This document shows positions 37,801 to 45,471 of a stretch of 64,000 nucleotides of DNA, one piece after another. Below the pieces are notes generated by a model that did not search any database, was not told the DNA's origin, and saw nothing but the letters and a program-made list of their open reading frames with translations. The DNA is from Acidimicrobiales bacterium. Its GTDB lineage: Bacteria > Actinomycetota > Acidimicrobiia > Acidimicrobiales > Aldehydirespiratoraceae. How positions within the stretch are numbered: position 1 is the first letter of the stretch; every line of letters begins with the position of its first letter. The stretch is from the NCBI GenBank assembly GCA_029263175.1, contig JAJCXZ010000035.1, forward strand, positions 1 to 64,000, in the 5' to 3' direction. The position numbers and the translations under genes were made by a program.

Positions 37801-39433
37801 TGGTCACGGCCAGACGCTGCGCCCCGGCCCGCCCCCGCAGCGAACCGGTGACCCGATCCCAGACAATGCGAGGCCGAAGCTCGGAGAACTCCTCACTCGG
37901 ATACGTGCCCGAAAGCAGATCGAGGATGTTGTTGAGCACCTCATCGGAGAGGTCTCCGAAGTTGGCGCACCGCCGCACGACGGCCGTCAGCTCTTCGACC
38001 GACCAGTCGTCCATTGCACACATCGCCACGATCTGCTGGGCCAGGACATCCAGCGGATTGCGAGGGAAGTAGGTCTCCTCGATCAAGCCCTGATGCATCC
38101 GATCGACCACGACCGCGGCCTCGAGGAGATCGGCTCGATGCTTCGGGAAGATCTTGCCCTTGCTCGGCGCTCCCACCTGGTGTCCGGCGCGGCCGATGCG
38201 CTGCATGCCCGACGCCACCGAACCGGGCGATGCGACTTGGATCACGAGGTCGACGGCGCCCATGTCGATTCCGAGCTCGAGTGATGAGGTGGCGACGAGG
38301 CCCTTGAGATCTCCCCGCTTGAGCTCGTCCTCCACCATCAGGCGCCGCTCCCGAGAGAGCGAGCCATGGTGCGCCTTGACCAGCTCCTCGCCCTCGGTTG
38401 CGCCCCGACCAACCTGTTCGTCTCCCGCACCGATGGCGACCCTAAGCGCGGGGGACTTGCCGTGATCCGCTGTCTCCAGCGCCAACTCGTTGAGCCGTGT
38501 CGCCAAGCGTTCCGTCAGCCGACGAGCGTTCGCGAACACGAGGGTGGAATTGTGCTCCTGAATCAGCTCCAGGAGCCGGGGATGGATCGACGGCCAGATC
38601 GACCGACGAGCCGGGGTGCCGATGGTGGCCGGCGCATCGAGCGGAACCTCAACTCGTTCGCCCAGCGAGCCCATGTCCTCGATTGGCACAACCACTTCGA
38701 TCTGCAGCTCTTTGCGTGCCCCGGCATCGACCACGGTGACCGGCCGAGGCCGAGTGGTGCCGTCGGGCTCGACGGTGTTGCCCCCGAGGAAGCGGGCGAT
38801 CTCGTCGAGCGGGCGCTGGGTCGCCGACAAGGCGATGCGCTGTGGAGGCTTCTCATTCAGCTCTTCCAACCGCTCGAGGGAAAACATCAAGTGTGCCCCA
38901 CGCTTCGTGCCGGCCATGGCGTGGATCTCATCGATGATGACGTGCTGAACATTGGCGAGCGTCTCACGCGCCTTCGACGTGAGCATCAAGAACAGTGACT
39001 CGGGAGTGGTGATCAGAATGTCGGGCGGGTGGCGGATGAGCTGACGGCGATCGTTGCTCGAAGTGTCACCAGTCCGAATCCCAACGGTGGGCGTGTGGAC
39101 CGCCTCGCCTTCGCGCTCCGCAGCAAAGCCGATCCCGCCCAGCGGTGCTCGCAGGTTCTTCTCCACATCGACGGCCAACGCCCGCAGCGGCGAAAGGTAG
39201 AGCACCCGGGTTCGAGCAATTGGATCTTCAGGAACCGGATCAGTTGCCAGTCGGTCGAGCGCCCACAAGAACGCCGACAACGTCTTGCCCGTGCCGGTCG
39301 GCGCAAGGATCAGGGTGTGATCGCCCGCGGCGATCGCCGGCCAGCCCTTGGCCTGAGGCGGGGTGGCCTCGCGAAACGTGGACGCGAACCACTGACGAAC
39401 GGGCGGGGAGAACATCGCCAGTTGGTCGGCCAT
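34889..39433 (-). CDS. lhr: Lhr-type DEAD/DEAH helicase
   Basis: 1514 residues from ATG 39433; a TAGCGT box seven bases upstream supports this over a start 75 bases further out. Motif I APTGTGKT, motif II DEIH (VIIDEIHAMAGTKRG), motif III SATQR, and motif VI QRIGRAGHQ define an SF2 Lhr-core helicase in residues 1-870 with the winged-helix and Lhr-core regions after RecA domain 2. The C-terminal 600 residues are the long Lhr-CTD of actinobacteria. Lhr is a 3'-5' DNA/RNA:DNA translocase in DNA repair. Not related to the glycan island. Confidence 0.92.
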   Translation of the reverse strand: MADQLAMFSPPVRQWFASTFREATPPQAKGWPAIAAGDHTLILAPTGTGKTLSAFLWALDRLATDPVPEDPIARTRVLYLSPLRALAVDVEKNLRAPLGGIGFAAEREGEAVHTPTVGIRTGDTSSNDRRQLIRHPPDILITTPESLFLMLTSKARETLANVQHVIIDEIHAMAGTKRGAHLMFSLERLEELNEKPPQRIALSATQRPLDEIARFLGGNTVEPDGTTRPRPVTVVDAGARKELQIEVVVPIEDMGSLGERVEVPLDAPATIGTPARRSIWPSIHPRLLELIQEHNSTLVFANARRLTERLATRLNELALETADHGKSPALRVAIGAGDEQVGRGATEGEELVKAHHGSLSRERRLMVEDELKRGDLKGLVATSSLELGIDMGAVDLVIQVASPGSVASGMQRIGRAGHQVGAPSKGKIFPKHRADLLEAAVVVDRMHQGLIEETYFPRNPLDVLAQQIVAMCAMDDWSVEELTAVVRRCANFGDLSDEVLNNILDLLSGTYPSEEFSELRPRIVWDRVTGSLRGRAGAQRLAVTNAGTIPDRGLFGVFLPDGTRVGELDEEMVYESRVGETFLLGASTWRIEDITFERVVVTPAPGQPGRMPFWHGDGPGRPLELGRAIGAFVREIRTDDDPLPRLRERHGLDELAAENLLTYLTDQAAATGVVPDDRTIVIERFRDEIGDWRVCILTPFGAQVHAPWGMALQERLGEEWGADVDLMWSDDGIVVRLPEALDRVPVDELLFDPDEINDIIVSRLPDTAMFAARFRECSARALLLPRRRPDQRTPLWQQRQRAADLLSVASKYPSFPILLEATRECVNDVFDLPALRQVMTDLRSRKIRTVAVDTDSASPFAQSLLFSWIAVYMYEGDAPIAERRAAALSLDRELLRDLLGAEELRELLDADVLADLELELQRLVDGRRARDADELHDALRTLGPLDRLGLDARSVDGAAVGDWLQKLREERRVIDVRVADQECVAAADDAARLRDAVGVALPVGLPAVYTDPVDDPLGDLCRRYARTHGPFVARDVAHWIGVSEDRIGVALGRLISEGVLIRGEFRPGGSEREFCDDDVLRQLRRRSLSKLRHEIEPVEGDALARFLPSWQGVGSRRRGIDGLAEVIGQLQGAAIAASVLETDVLRTRLAGYQSSDLDQLCTMGEVVWIGAGAVGTGDGRVRLMFRDQVGLLAPLLVEDELPATPMHDALRDHLAGRGASFWNDLVGAAQAAELPYDDETVVAALWDLVWAGEVTNDSLAPLRSLVSGGTGKKAATRPARGGRRLRARPGGLSATGPPSAAGRWSLVAPLRQPAATPTEAAYAKAHQLLDRYGVLTRETALSEGVVGGFAGVYPVLKALEERGEVRRGYFVAGLGAAQFALPGAVDRLRAVRDLDSDEPPLVLAATDPAQPYGAVLAWPDTVGRPVRAVGAHVVLIDGVPAVELERGGRSLITFPGARDNDAWIDAIQRLVKDGRLRKLEISKVDGQPVRETSWAARLEAAGFSPGYRGMVFRG

Positions 39434-39440
39434 GCTCGGC

Positions 39441-39446
39441 ACGCTA
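39441..39446 (-). promoter_or_regulatory. Predicted -10 box of lhr (leaderless)
   Basis: TAGCGT on the minus strand, seven bases before ATG 39433. Confidence 0.45.
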
Positions 39447-39528
39447 TCGAGGCTCGACGACACCGTCCTGTCGGTATTTCCGAACAAGCCGGCCACACTG
39501 AAGGCCACGAACGCAACCGGAAGCAGTG

Positions 39529-41193
39529 ATGGCTGAATTCACGATCTACTGCGCCCGCCGCGTGATCACGATGAACCCCGGGCTTCCGTTCGCTGAAGCC
39601 GTTGCCGTGAAGGGTGACCGCATCCTCGGCGTGGGAGATTTGGCCGAGCTCCAGACGTGGGGTGACCACACCGTCGACGAGTCGTTCCGTCACCACGTCA
39701 TCACCCCAGGATTCGTCGAGGCCCACAGCCACGCGATGACCGGCGGCATGTGGAATTTCACCTATCTCGGCTACTTCGATCGGCGAGATCCAGACGGTGT
39801 GCTCTGGGCCGGGTGCAAGACAATGGCCGAAGTCGTGGCCCGGCTGCGTGAGTCCGAGTCGGCGATGACCGACCCGAGCGAACCGCTGATCGGCTGGGGC
39901 CTCGACCCGATCTACCTGAAGGGTGAGCGCCTCGTCGGGCATCACCTCGACGCGGTCAGCGAGACACGACCGATCTTCATTCAGCACGCCAGCGGTCACC
40001 TCGCCACTGTCAATACAGCATTGCTTGCCCAAGAGGAGATCACGGAGTCCAACCCGACACCCGGGATCCAACTCGGCGGCGATGGTCGGCCCAACGGTGA
40101 ACTCCAAGAACCCGCCGCCATGAGCCTGGCCATCACCGCCCAGCGACGCTTCCGGGCGGATCTCTCGACCGAGGCCAGCAAGTGGAACTTCGCGTTCGAG
40201 GCCCGCAACACCGGCCACACCCTCATCACCGATCTCGGCGGTACACCGATGACGGACTCAGGCGTGGGCGCGTGGAAATCGGTAACGAGCAGCCCGGGAT
40301 TCCCGGCTCGCGTTATGGTCGCCGGCTCGTTCTTCGCCACCCCGATGGACCCCGATGCGCTGGCCCAGATGGTGGTCGACCTTCGTGACAACCCGGCCAA
40401 CGACAAGCTCAAGTTCGGCATCATCAAGCTTCTCCTCGACGGCTCCATCCAGGGCTTCACCGCTCGGATTTCGTGGCCCTACTACCACAACCCCCCAGAG
40501 GGCAACGCCGAGAACGGGATCTGGGTGATGCCCCCCGAGACGATGGTCGACGCGCTCGAGGCGTTCCACCGCGCCGGCCTCACCGTGCACTGCCACTGCA
40601 ACGGCGACCAGGCCGCCGAGGTCTTCATCTCGGCAGTCGAGGAGGTGCTCGAACGACACCCGCGCTGGGATCACCGCCACACCGTGCAGCACTGCCAGCT
40701 CACCACCCAATCGCAGTACGCCCGGATGGCTGCGCTTGGCATGCACGCCAACATCTTCAGCAACCACATCTTCTACTGGGGCGACGAGCACGCCGCCTTC
40801 ACCGTCGGCCCCGAGCGGGCAGCGCGCATGGACGCGTGCGCCACTGCCGAGCGGCTCGGTGTGCCGTTCTCGTTCCACTCGGATGCACCCATCACGCCGC
40901 TCGGGCATCTTCACGTCATGTGGTGTGCGGTCAACCGGCGAACGGCCTCCGACGCTGTGCTCGGTCCGGACGAATGCATCTCCGTCGAGACGGCCATGAA
41001 AGCCGCCACAATCGACGCCGCCCGCCAGTTGAAGCTCGACCATGAGCTCGGGTCGATTCAGGCCGGCAAGTACGCCGACTTCGCCATCCTCGACGCCAAC
41101 CCCCTCGTGGTCGACCCGACGGAGCTGAAGCACATCGGCGTTTGGGGCACCGTGGTCGGCGGCGAGAAGTTCCAAGCCGGCACCAGCCGGTGA
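39529..41193 (+). CDS. Amidohydrolase family 3 protein (YtcJ type)
   Basis: 554 residues from ATG 39529 with a GGAAG site upstream. Metal-dependent hydrolase: FVEAHSHAM carries the H-x-H pair (about residue 63), HRAGLTVHCHCNGDQAAEVF the next His, HRHTVQHCQL another, and FHSDAPITPLG the final Asp. The C-terminal GSIQAGKYADFAILDANPL closes the composite beta domain. YtcJ relatives hydrolyse C-N bonds of amides or imides; the substrate is unknown. Divergent from lhr; four bases before the CobW gene, so possibly co-transcribed. Confidence 0.88.
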   Translation: MAEFTIYCARRVITMNPGLPFAEAVAVKGDRILGVGDLAELQTWGDHTVDESFRHHVITPGFVEAHSHAMTGGMWNFTYLGYFDRRDPDGVLWAGCKTMAEVVARLRESESAMTDPSEPLIGWGLDPIYLKGERLVGHHLDAVSETRPIFIQHASGHLATVNTALLAQEEITESNPTPGIQLGGDGRPNGELQEPAAMSLAITAQRRFRADLSTEASKWNFAFEARNTGHTLITDLGGTPMTDSGVGAWKSVTSSPGFPARVMVAGSFFATPMDPDALAQMVVDLRDNPANDKLKFGIIKLLLDGSIQGFTARISWPYYHNPPEGNAENGIWVMPPETMVDALEAFHRAGLTVHCHCNGDQAAEVFISAVEEVLERHPRWDHRHTVQHCQLTTQSQYARMAALGMHANIFSNHIFYWGDEHAAFTVGPERAARMDACATAERLGVPFSFHSDAPITPLGHLHVMWCAVNRRTASDAVLGPDECISVETAMKAATIDAARQLKLDHELGSIQAGKYADFAILDANPLVVDPTELKHIGVWGTVVGGEKFQAGTSR

Positions 41194-41197
41194 TCCG

Positions 41198-42106
41198 ATG
41201 AGCAGTGACCGAATCGCAGTCACCATCATCGGGGGCTACCTCGGCGCAGGCAAGACCACCCTGCTCAACCACCTGCTCGCCGCGGCTGACGAGCGTGTGG
41301 CGATTCTCGTCAACGACTTCGGCGAGCTCAACATCGATGCCTCACTGATCGATACGACTGCCGGCAACACCATCGCGCTACCCAACGGATGTATCTGCTG
41401 CAGCCTCGTCGACGGCTTGGGAGCGGCCATGTCCGACATCGATGAGCTCGACCCTCGCCCCGAGCGGCTGGTCATCGAAGCAAGCGGGGTCGCCGATCCA
41501 GCCGGGGTCGCGGCATTCACCCATCGCAGGGGGTATCGCCTCGATCTCGTCGTCGTGATGGTGGACGGGGAGCAGTTCGCAGAGAACGCAGCCGATGAGT
41601 ACGTCGGTGAGACGGTTCGTGGCCAGCTCGCGGCCGCCGATCTCGTCGTCGTGAACAAAACCGATCTCATGGACGATGCGGCAGATTCTCGGCTCGACGA
41701 GCTCCTCGACCGGCTCGCCCCCGCCGTGCCGACCGTTCGAGCCGTGAATGCGGTCATCGATCCCGCGGTATTGCTTGACCTCACCACGCCCGCGGTTGCA
41801 CCGCAGGCAGATCACCTCCACGACCACGGAGTGCCGTTCGAAACCTGGAGTTACGAGGGTGGCGTGGTCGATCTCAGCAGAGTCCGGGCCATGGCCGAGG
41901 CCCTACCACGGGCCGTCGTCCGGGCGAAAGGCATCGTCGCCACCCCCCAGGGCGCCCAGCTGTTCCAGCGCGTCGGTCCCCGCTGGTCTCTGACCGAGCA
42001 AGTCACGCTGGGGTCTGTCCCCAGCGTGACTTGTCTGGTCGTCATCGGGCTCCCCGGAGCGATCACCGAGAACTGGCTGGAAGACCAACTGGAGAACAGT
42101 CACTAG
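41198..42106 (+). CDS. CobW/G3E-family GTPase metallochaperone
   Basis: 302 residues. P-loop GGYLGAGKTTLLNHLL at the N-terminus, the metal-binding CxCC motif GCICCSLVDGL (about residue 65), EASGVADPAG switch region and VVNKTDL for guanine. COG0523 proteins deliver zinc or cobalt to client enzymes. The next gene is a metal-responsive DtxR regulator. Near the C-terminus a perfect 15-bp palindrome (41999-42033) is translated as the extra segment EQVTLGSVPSVTC between RWSL and LVVIGLPG, which looks like an in-frame insertion. Translation is uninterrupted. Confidence 0.88.
   Translation: MSSDRIAVTIIGGYLGAGKTTLLNHLLAAADERVAILVNDFGELNIDASLIDTTAGNTIALPNGCICCSLVDGLGAAMSDIDELDPRPERLVIEASGVADPAGVAAFTHRRGYRLDLVVVMVDGEQFAENAADEYVGETVRGQLAAADLVVVNKTDLMDDAADSRLDELLDRLAPAVPTVRAVNAVIDPAVLLDLTTPAVAPQADHLHDHGVPFETWSYEGGVVDLSRVRAMAEALPRAVVRAKGIVATPQGAQLFQRVGPRWSLTEQVTLGSVPSVTCLVVIGLPGAITENWLEDQLENSH
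41999..42033 (+). repeat. Intragenic perfect palindrome with GGGGTCTGTCCCC core
   Basis: Arms of 15 bases (41999-42013 and 42019-42033) pair perfectly around the loop TCTGT, inside the CobW coding sequence and in frame. The core CTGGGGTCTGTCCCCAG is shared with the element at 58500-58536; the left half of the core also occurs at 57227. Outer arms differ (AAGTCACG here, TAACGCACA there). Confidence 0.85.
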
Positions 42107-42109
42107 ACT
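42104..42109 (+). promoter_or_regulatory. Predicted -10 box of the DtxR-family gene (leaderless)
   Basis: TAGACT, six bases before ATG 42116, overlapping the stop of the CobW gene. Confidence 0.45.
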
Positions 42110-42115
42110 GTGTGC

Positions 42116-42787
42116 ATGTCCGAGTACGAATCCCCCGAATGGCATCCGGCGTTCGAGGAGTACTGCGAGACCATCTACGAGCTCGGTGAGGACGACGTAA
42201 GCGTCATCCAGGCCCGCATCGCCGAACGGATCGACGTCAGCCGACCCGCAGTATCGGAGATGATGACGCGCATGGAGGCCGAGGGCCTGATCACCCGCAG
42301 CCGTCGGGAGATCCTGCTGACAGAATCCGGGCAGCAGTTGGCAGAAACCGTCGTGCGCCGCCACCGCCTGGCCGAATGCTTCCTCACCGACATCCTCGGA
42401 TTGTCCTGGGCTGACGCCCATCAGGAGGCCGGCAAGTGGGAGCACGTGATCTCCCCCCTCGTCGAGAAGGCGATGATGTCTCGCCTCGACGATCCCACCA
42501 CCTGCCCACACGGCAATCCGATTCCCGGCACCGCCTATGTGGCCCCCGCCCTGGTGACCCTCGACTCGATCACGGTCGGCGACGAGTTCGTCGTCGAACG
42601 CATCCCCGAAGAACTCGAGTTCACCGACGGCATGCTCGACTTCCTCGAACACGCGTCGATCGTTCCCGGTTCTCGCGGCACGGTGCTCTCATCCTCCCCG
42701 GATGGCACCACCACGCTCGACATCGGCGATGCGCCCGTCGGTGTGGGCGGTTTTGCCGCAGCACGAATCCTGGTCGTCGCGTCCTGA
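42116..42787 (+). CDS. DtxR/IdeR/MntR family metal-dependent repressor
   Basis: 223 residues from ATG 42116. Winged helix-turn-helix at about 15-70 (ISVIQARIAERIDVSRPAVSEMMTRMEAEGLITR), dimerisation/metal domain with ETVVRRHRLAECFLTDILGLSWADAHQEAGKWEHVIS, CPHGNPIPG, and a C-terminal FeoA/SH3-like domain from about 150. DtxR proteins repress iron or manganese uptake when the metal is bound. Next to it, convergent, is an FbpABC-type ferric iron importer, its probable target. Metal specificity (Fe or Mn) cannot be fixed from sequence. Confidence 0.9.
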   Translation: MSEYESPEWHPAFEEYCETIYELGEDDVSVIQARIAERIDVSRPAVSEMMTRMEAEGLITRSRREILLTESGQQLAETVVRRHRLAECFLTDILGLSWADAHQEAGKWEHVISPLVEKAMMSRLDDPTTCPHGNPIPGTAYVAPALVTLDSITVGDEFVVERIPEELEFTDGMLDFLEHASIVPGSRGTVLSSSPDGTTTLDIGDAPVGVGGFAAARILVVAS

Positions 42788-42805
42788 GGCCTGCTCGCCG
42801 ACCTG

Positions 42806-44410
42806 CTAGTGGTGCTCGATGCGACGGATCACCACAACCCACGTGAGCACCGCGCTGAGGGCCACCAAAACAAGGCTCGCAACCGCCCCCTGAGCGAGGG
42901 CGCCGCGCTGCTCGGCACTCCAGATCTCGGTGGCGAGCGTGTCGAAGCCGATCGGCGCGAGAAGCAGCGTGGCGGGCAGCTCCTTCATGGTCGAAAGCAT
43001 GACGATTCCGGCGCCGGCGAGGAGGCCAGGGGTCATCAGCGGGACCTCGACGCTGAAGAATCTGCGAACGCGGCCCGCGCCGAGCGTGGCCGCGGCGTCG
43101 CCCAGACGCCGCGGCACCGCGTCGACGGCAACCTGGGCCGCGCGGGTGGCCTGGGCACCGAAGTGCAAGACGTAGGCGATGATCAGGAGGGGAAGCGTCT
43201 GGTACCAGCGGTTCAACAACGGTGTATCGATCGCCCAGAACACGAGGGACAGGGCGATGACGACACCGGGGAGAGCAAAGCCGGTGACAACCATCGAGTT
43301 CGCCACCCCGGCCACACGACTGCGGTAACGCGAAATGGTCCAGGCCAGCGGCAGAACCACAGCGATGGCGACGAGTGCCGTGATGAGGCCGGCCTCGGCG
43401 GTGTGCAATGTGGGGCCGACGAGATCGCCCATGTCGGTGGCCAGCCCGACCGTGGTCGTGTCGGCCGTCATCCCCCGCCATGCCCAGAAGCCAAGAACCG
43501 CAACGGGTCCGGCCAGCGCGTTCCCGAGGAATCCGCCGACCACCACAACCGCGGGCCAACGCCATCGGCCCAGCGGTACGATCAACGACTCACGCGAGCG
43601 AACCACTTCGATTCGTCGGCGTCGACGGTCGAGGGATCGTTCGGCGATCACCACGATGAGTGCCACCCCGCCGAGCACCAGCGACAACCCCATGGCCCGG
43701 GGCTGGTCAAAGAGCTTGTCGGCGAAGATCTGTTCGGTCAGCGTGTCGTAGCCGAGCAAGGCGACGGCGCCGAAATCGCTGATTGCGTAGAGGAAGACGA
43801 GGAGCGTGCCGGCCCAGATCGCACTCGACGCCTGCGGCAGCACCACCGAGCGAAACACGGCAAGCGGGCTTCGACCCAGGAGCCGCGCCGACTCCTCGAG
43901 GCTGGGTGGGAGCGACGCCAGGCGGGCCGCCACCGGAAGGTAGACGTAGGGGTAGGTGAAGAGAGTGAGCACCAGCCACGCCCCGCGGAAACCGCGCATG
44001 TCGGGAAGGCTGTGGATGCCGAGCGGCGTCAGCAACTCCTGCACCAATCCTCCGCTGGCGAAACCGGCCAGAAGCGCCGTGGCACCGACGAAGCTCGGGA
44101 AAACCAGGGGCACCGGCGCCAGGAGCCGCCAGACCCGACGGCCGGGAAGGTCACAGCGAACGGTGAGCCACGCCAGGCCGGTGCCGATCACCGCAGCGCT
44201 GAGCGCCACTGCGACTCCGAGCCGAAGCGACTGGCTGAGCGGGCGCAGCGTGTCGGCGTCGACAAGGACCGACCCGAGGTCGGTGCCGAGATCAACGTTG
44301 CGCCAAACGACATACGCGAGGGGGCCGAGAAACACGAGCCCGATCGCCACCGCCGCGGCGGTGAGGCCGAACGGGGCGCGGACTGAGCTACTGCTCAATG
44401 CCGCTTTCAC
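42806..44410 (-). CDS. fbpB: Ferric iron ABC importer permease, FbpB type
   Basis: 534 residues from GTG 44410 (VKAALSSSS...), overlapping the fbpA stop by 23 bases; TTG 44398 is an alternative and the open frame extends further upstream. Two homologous halves of six helices each, as in FbpB, with EAA-type loops containing ESARLLGRSPLAVFRSVVLP (about residue 190) and RLGDAAATLGAGRVRRFFSVEVP (about 450). It imports Fe3+ delivered by FbpA. Last gene in the leftward set fbpC-fbpA-fbpB; its 3' end faces the DtxR regulator. Confidence 0.92.
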   Translation of the reverse strand: MKAALSSSSVRAPFGLTAAAVAIGLVFLGPLAYVVWRNVDLGTDLGSVLVDADTLRPLSQSLRLGVAVALSAAVIGTGLAWLTVRCDLPGRRVWRLLAPVPLVFPSFVGATALLAGFASGGLVQELLTPLGIHSLPDMRGFRGAWLVLTLFTYPYVYLPVAARLASLPPSLEESARLLGRSPLAVFRSVVLPQASSAIWAGTLLVFLYAISDFGAVALLGYDTLTEQIFADKLFDQPRAMGLSLVLGGVALIVVIAERSLDRRRRRIEVVRSRESLIVPLGRWRWPAVVVVGGFLGNALAGPVAVLGFWAWRGMTADTTTVGLATDMGDLVGPTLHTAEAGLITALVAIAVVLPLAWTISRYRSRVAGVANSMVVTGFALPGVVIALSLVFWAIDTPLLNRWYQTLPLLIIAYVLHFGAQATRAAQVAVDAVPRRLGDAAATLGAGRVRRFFSVEVPLMTPGLLAGAGIVMLSTMKELPATLLLAPIGFDTLATEIWSAEQRGALAQGAVASLVLVALSAVLTWVVVIRRIEHH

Positions 44411-45425
44411 GGATGAGGTCAATCGTGCCGGTGAGGCCGTCACCGAGTAGGTCGTAGTCGATGGTGTCGGCGGCATAGCCGCTGAGCGCGGGCAGGCCGT
44501 CGGGAGCGGCAACGCCATCGAGCAGCGGATACTCCTGCGTCTCTGCCGCGAATGTGGTCTGGGCATCAACACTCAAGAGGTACCGAAGCAATTCCTCGCC
44601 GGCAGCCCCGGACTCTGATGCGGCCAGAACCGCACCGCCGGTGACGATCACGAGCGAACCCACGTCGCCGGCCGGAAGGAAGTGGTTGACGCTGCTGACC
44701 GACGGGTCGGCTTCCAGTGCCCGCAGGTTGTAGTAGTGGTTGACGAGACCCATCTCGACCTCGCCACGACCGACCGCCTCGACGATGGCAGAGTTCTTCG
44801 GGTAGTTCGGGGCGCCGTTCGCGGCGAGTCCCTCCAGCCAGGCTGATGTGGCTTCATCGCCGAGTTCGCTGCGCATTGCGGTCACGAAGTCTTGGAATGA
44901 TCCGTTGGTCGGCGCCACCGCCACCCGGCCTGCATAGTCGGCACCGGACAGCTCGAGCACGGACGTGGGGAGATCGGCGACATCGACGAGATCAGAGTTG
45001 TAGACCACCACTCGGACGCGGCCGCTCAACCCGACCCACGTGCCGTCGCTCGCCGCGAATCCCGGGTCGACAAGACCGAGCAGATCGTCGGGAAGCGGGG
45101 CCAGCCGGTCTTCACCGGCCAAGAGCCCGAGCGCGCCCGGGCTCTGCGAAATGAAGACATCGGCAGGTGTGTTGTCGCCCTCGGTCTGGATCAGTAGCGC
45201 GAGTTCGGCAGAGTCGGCGTAGCGAACATCGACCTCGATGCCCGAGGATGCCGTGAAGGCATCGATCAGCGGCTGGACGAGCTCCTCGTCGCGACCGGAG
45301 TACACGGTGATCGGCCCGGAGCCAGCGGAGGACTCGGAATCGGAGTCACTGCCGCACGCGGTGGCCAGGACTGCGAATACGACGAGAACGGGGGTGAGAA
45401 ATCGACGAAGGGAACTGTTGGTCAT
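44388..45425 (-). CDS. fbpA: Ferric iron-binding lipoprotein, FbpA type
   Basis: 345 residues from ATG 45425. Lipoprotein signal FLTPVLVVFAVLATACGSD with Cys at about residue 24, then the periplasmic-binding fold: ITVYSGRDEELVQPLIDAF, DVFISQSPGALGLL, LVNHYYNLRAL (the paired Tyr residues typical of iron-binding FbpA/FutA). It captures Fe3+ outside the membrane and passes it to FbpB. A TATGAT box six bases upstream and a nearby palindrome suggest its own regulated promoter within the operon. Confidence 0.92.
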   Translation of the reverse strand: MTNSSLRRFLTPVLVVFAVLATACGSDSDSESSAGSGPITVYSGRDEELVQPLIDAFTASSGIEVDVRYADSAELALLIQTEGDNTPADVFISQSPGALGLLAGEDRLAPLPDDLLGLVDPGFAASDGTWVGLSGRVRVVVYNSDLVDVADLPTSVLELSGADYAGRVAVAPTNGSFQDFVTAMRSELGDEATSAWLEGLAANGAPNYPKNSAIVEAVGRGEVEMGLVNHYYNLRALEADPSVSSVNHFLPAGDVGSLVIVTGGAVLAASESGAAGEELLRYLLSVDAQTTFAAETQEYPLLDGVAAPDGLPALSGYAADTIDYDLLGDGLTGTIDLIRESGIEQ

Positions 45426-45431
45426 GCTCAC

Positions 45432-45437
45432 ATCATA
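45432..45437 (-). promoter_or_regulatory. Predicted -10 box of fbpA (leaderless)
   Basis: TATGAT on the minus strand, six bases before ATG 45425; the best -10 match in the window. Confidence 0.5.
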
Positions 45438-45441
45438 ACGG

Positions 45442-45461
45442 ATGTCAAGTATCCCTAACAT
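45442..45461 (-). promoter_or_regulatory. Candidate DtxR-family operator upstream of fbpA
   Basis: On the minus strand ATGTTAGGGATACTTGACAT is an imperfect 20-base palindrome (14 of 20 positions symmetric), placed just upstream of the TATGAT box. TTAGG matches a DtxR half-site, the other half is weak. A DtxR-family gene lies 3 kb away. Confidence 0.3.
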
Positions 45462-45471
45462 GAGACTTTCG

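Noticed and set aside
35795-38284. Long open frame (829 codons) on the plus strand opposite lhr
   Set aside because: It mirrors the helicase gene, whose motifs are all on the minus strand. Its translation is Arg/Asp/His-rich with no domain; this is the usual antisense shadow of a high-GC gene.
42809-44386. Open frame of 525 codons on the plus strand opposite fbpB
   Set aside because: Very hydrophilic, Glu/Arg/His-rich, no family; antisense shadow of a membrane protein gene.
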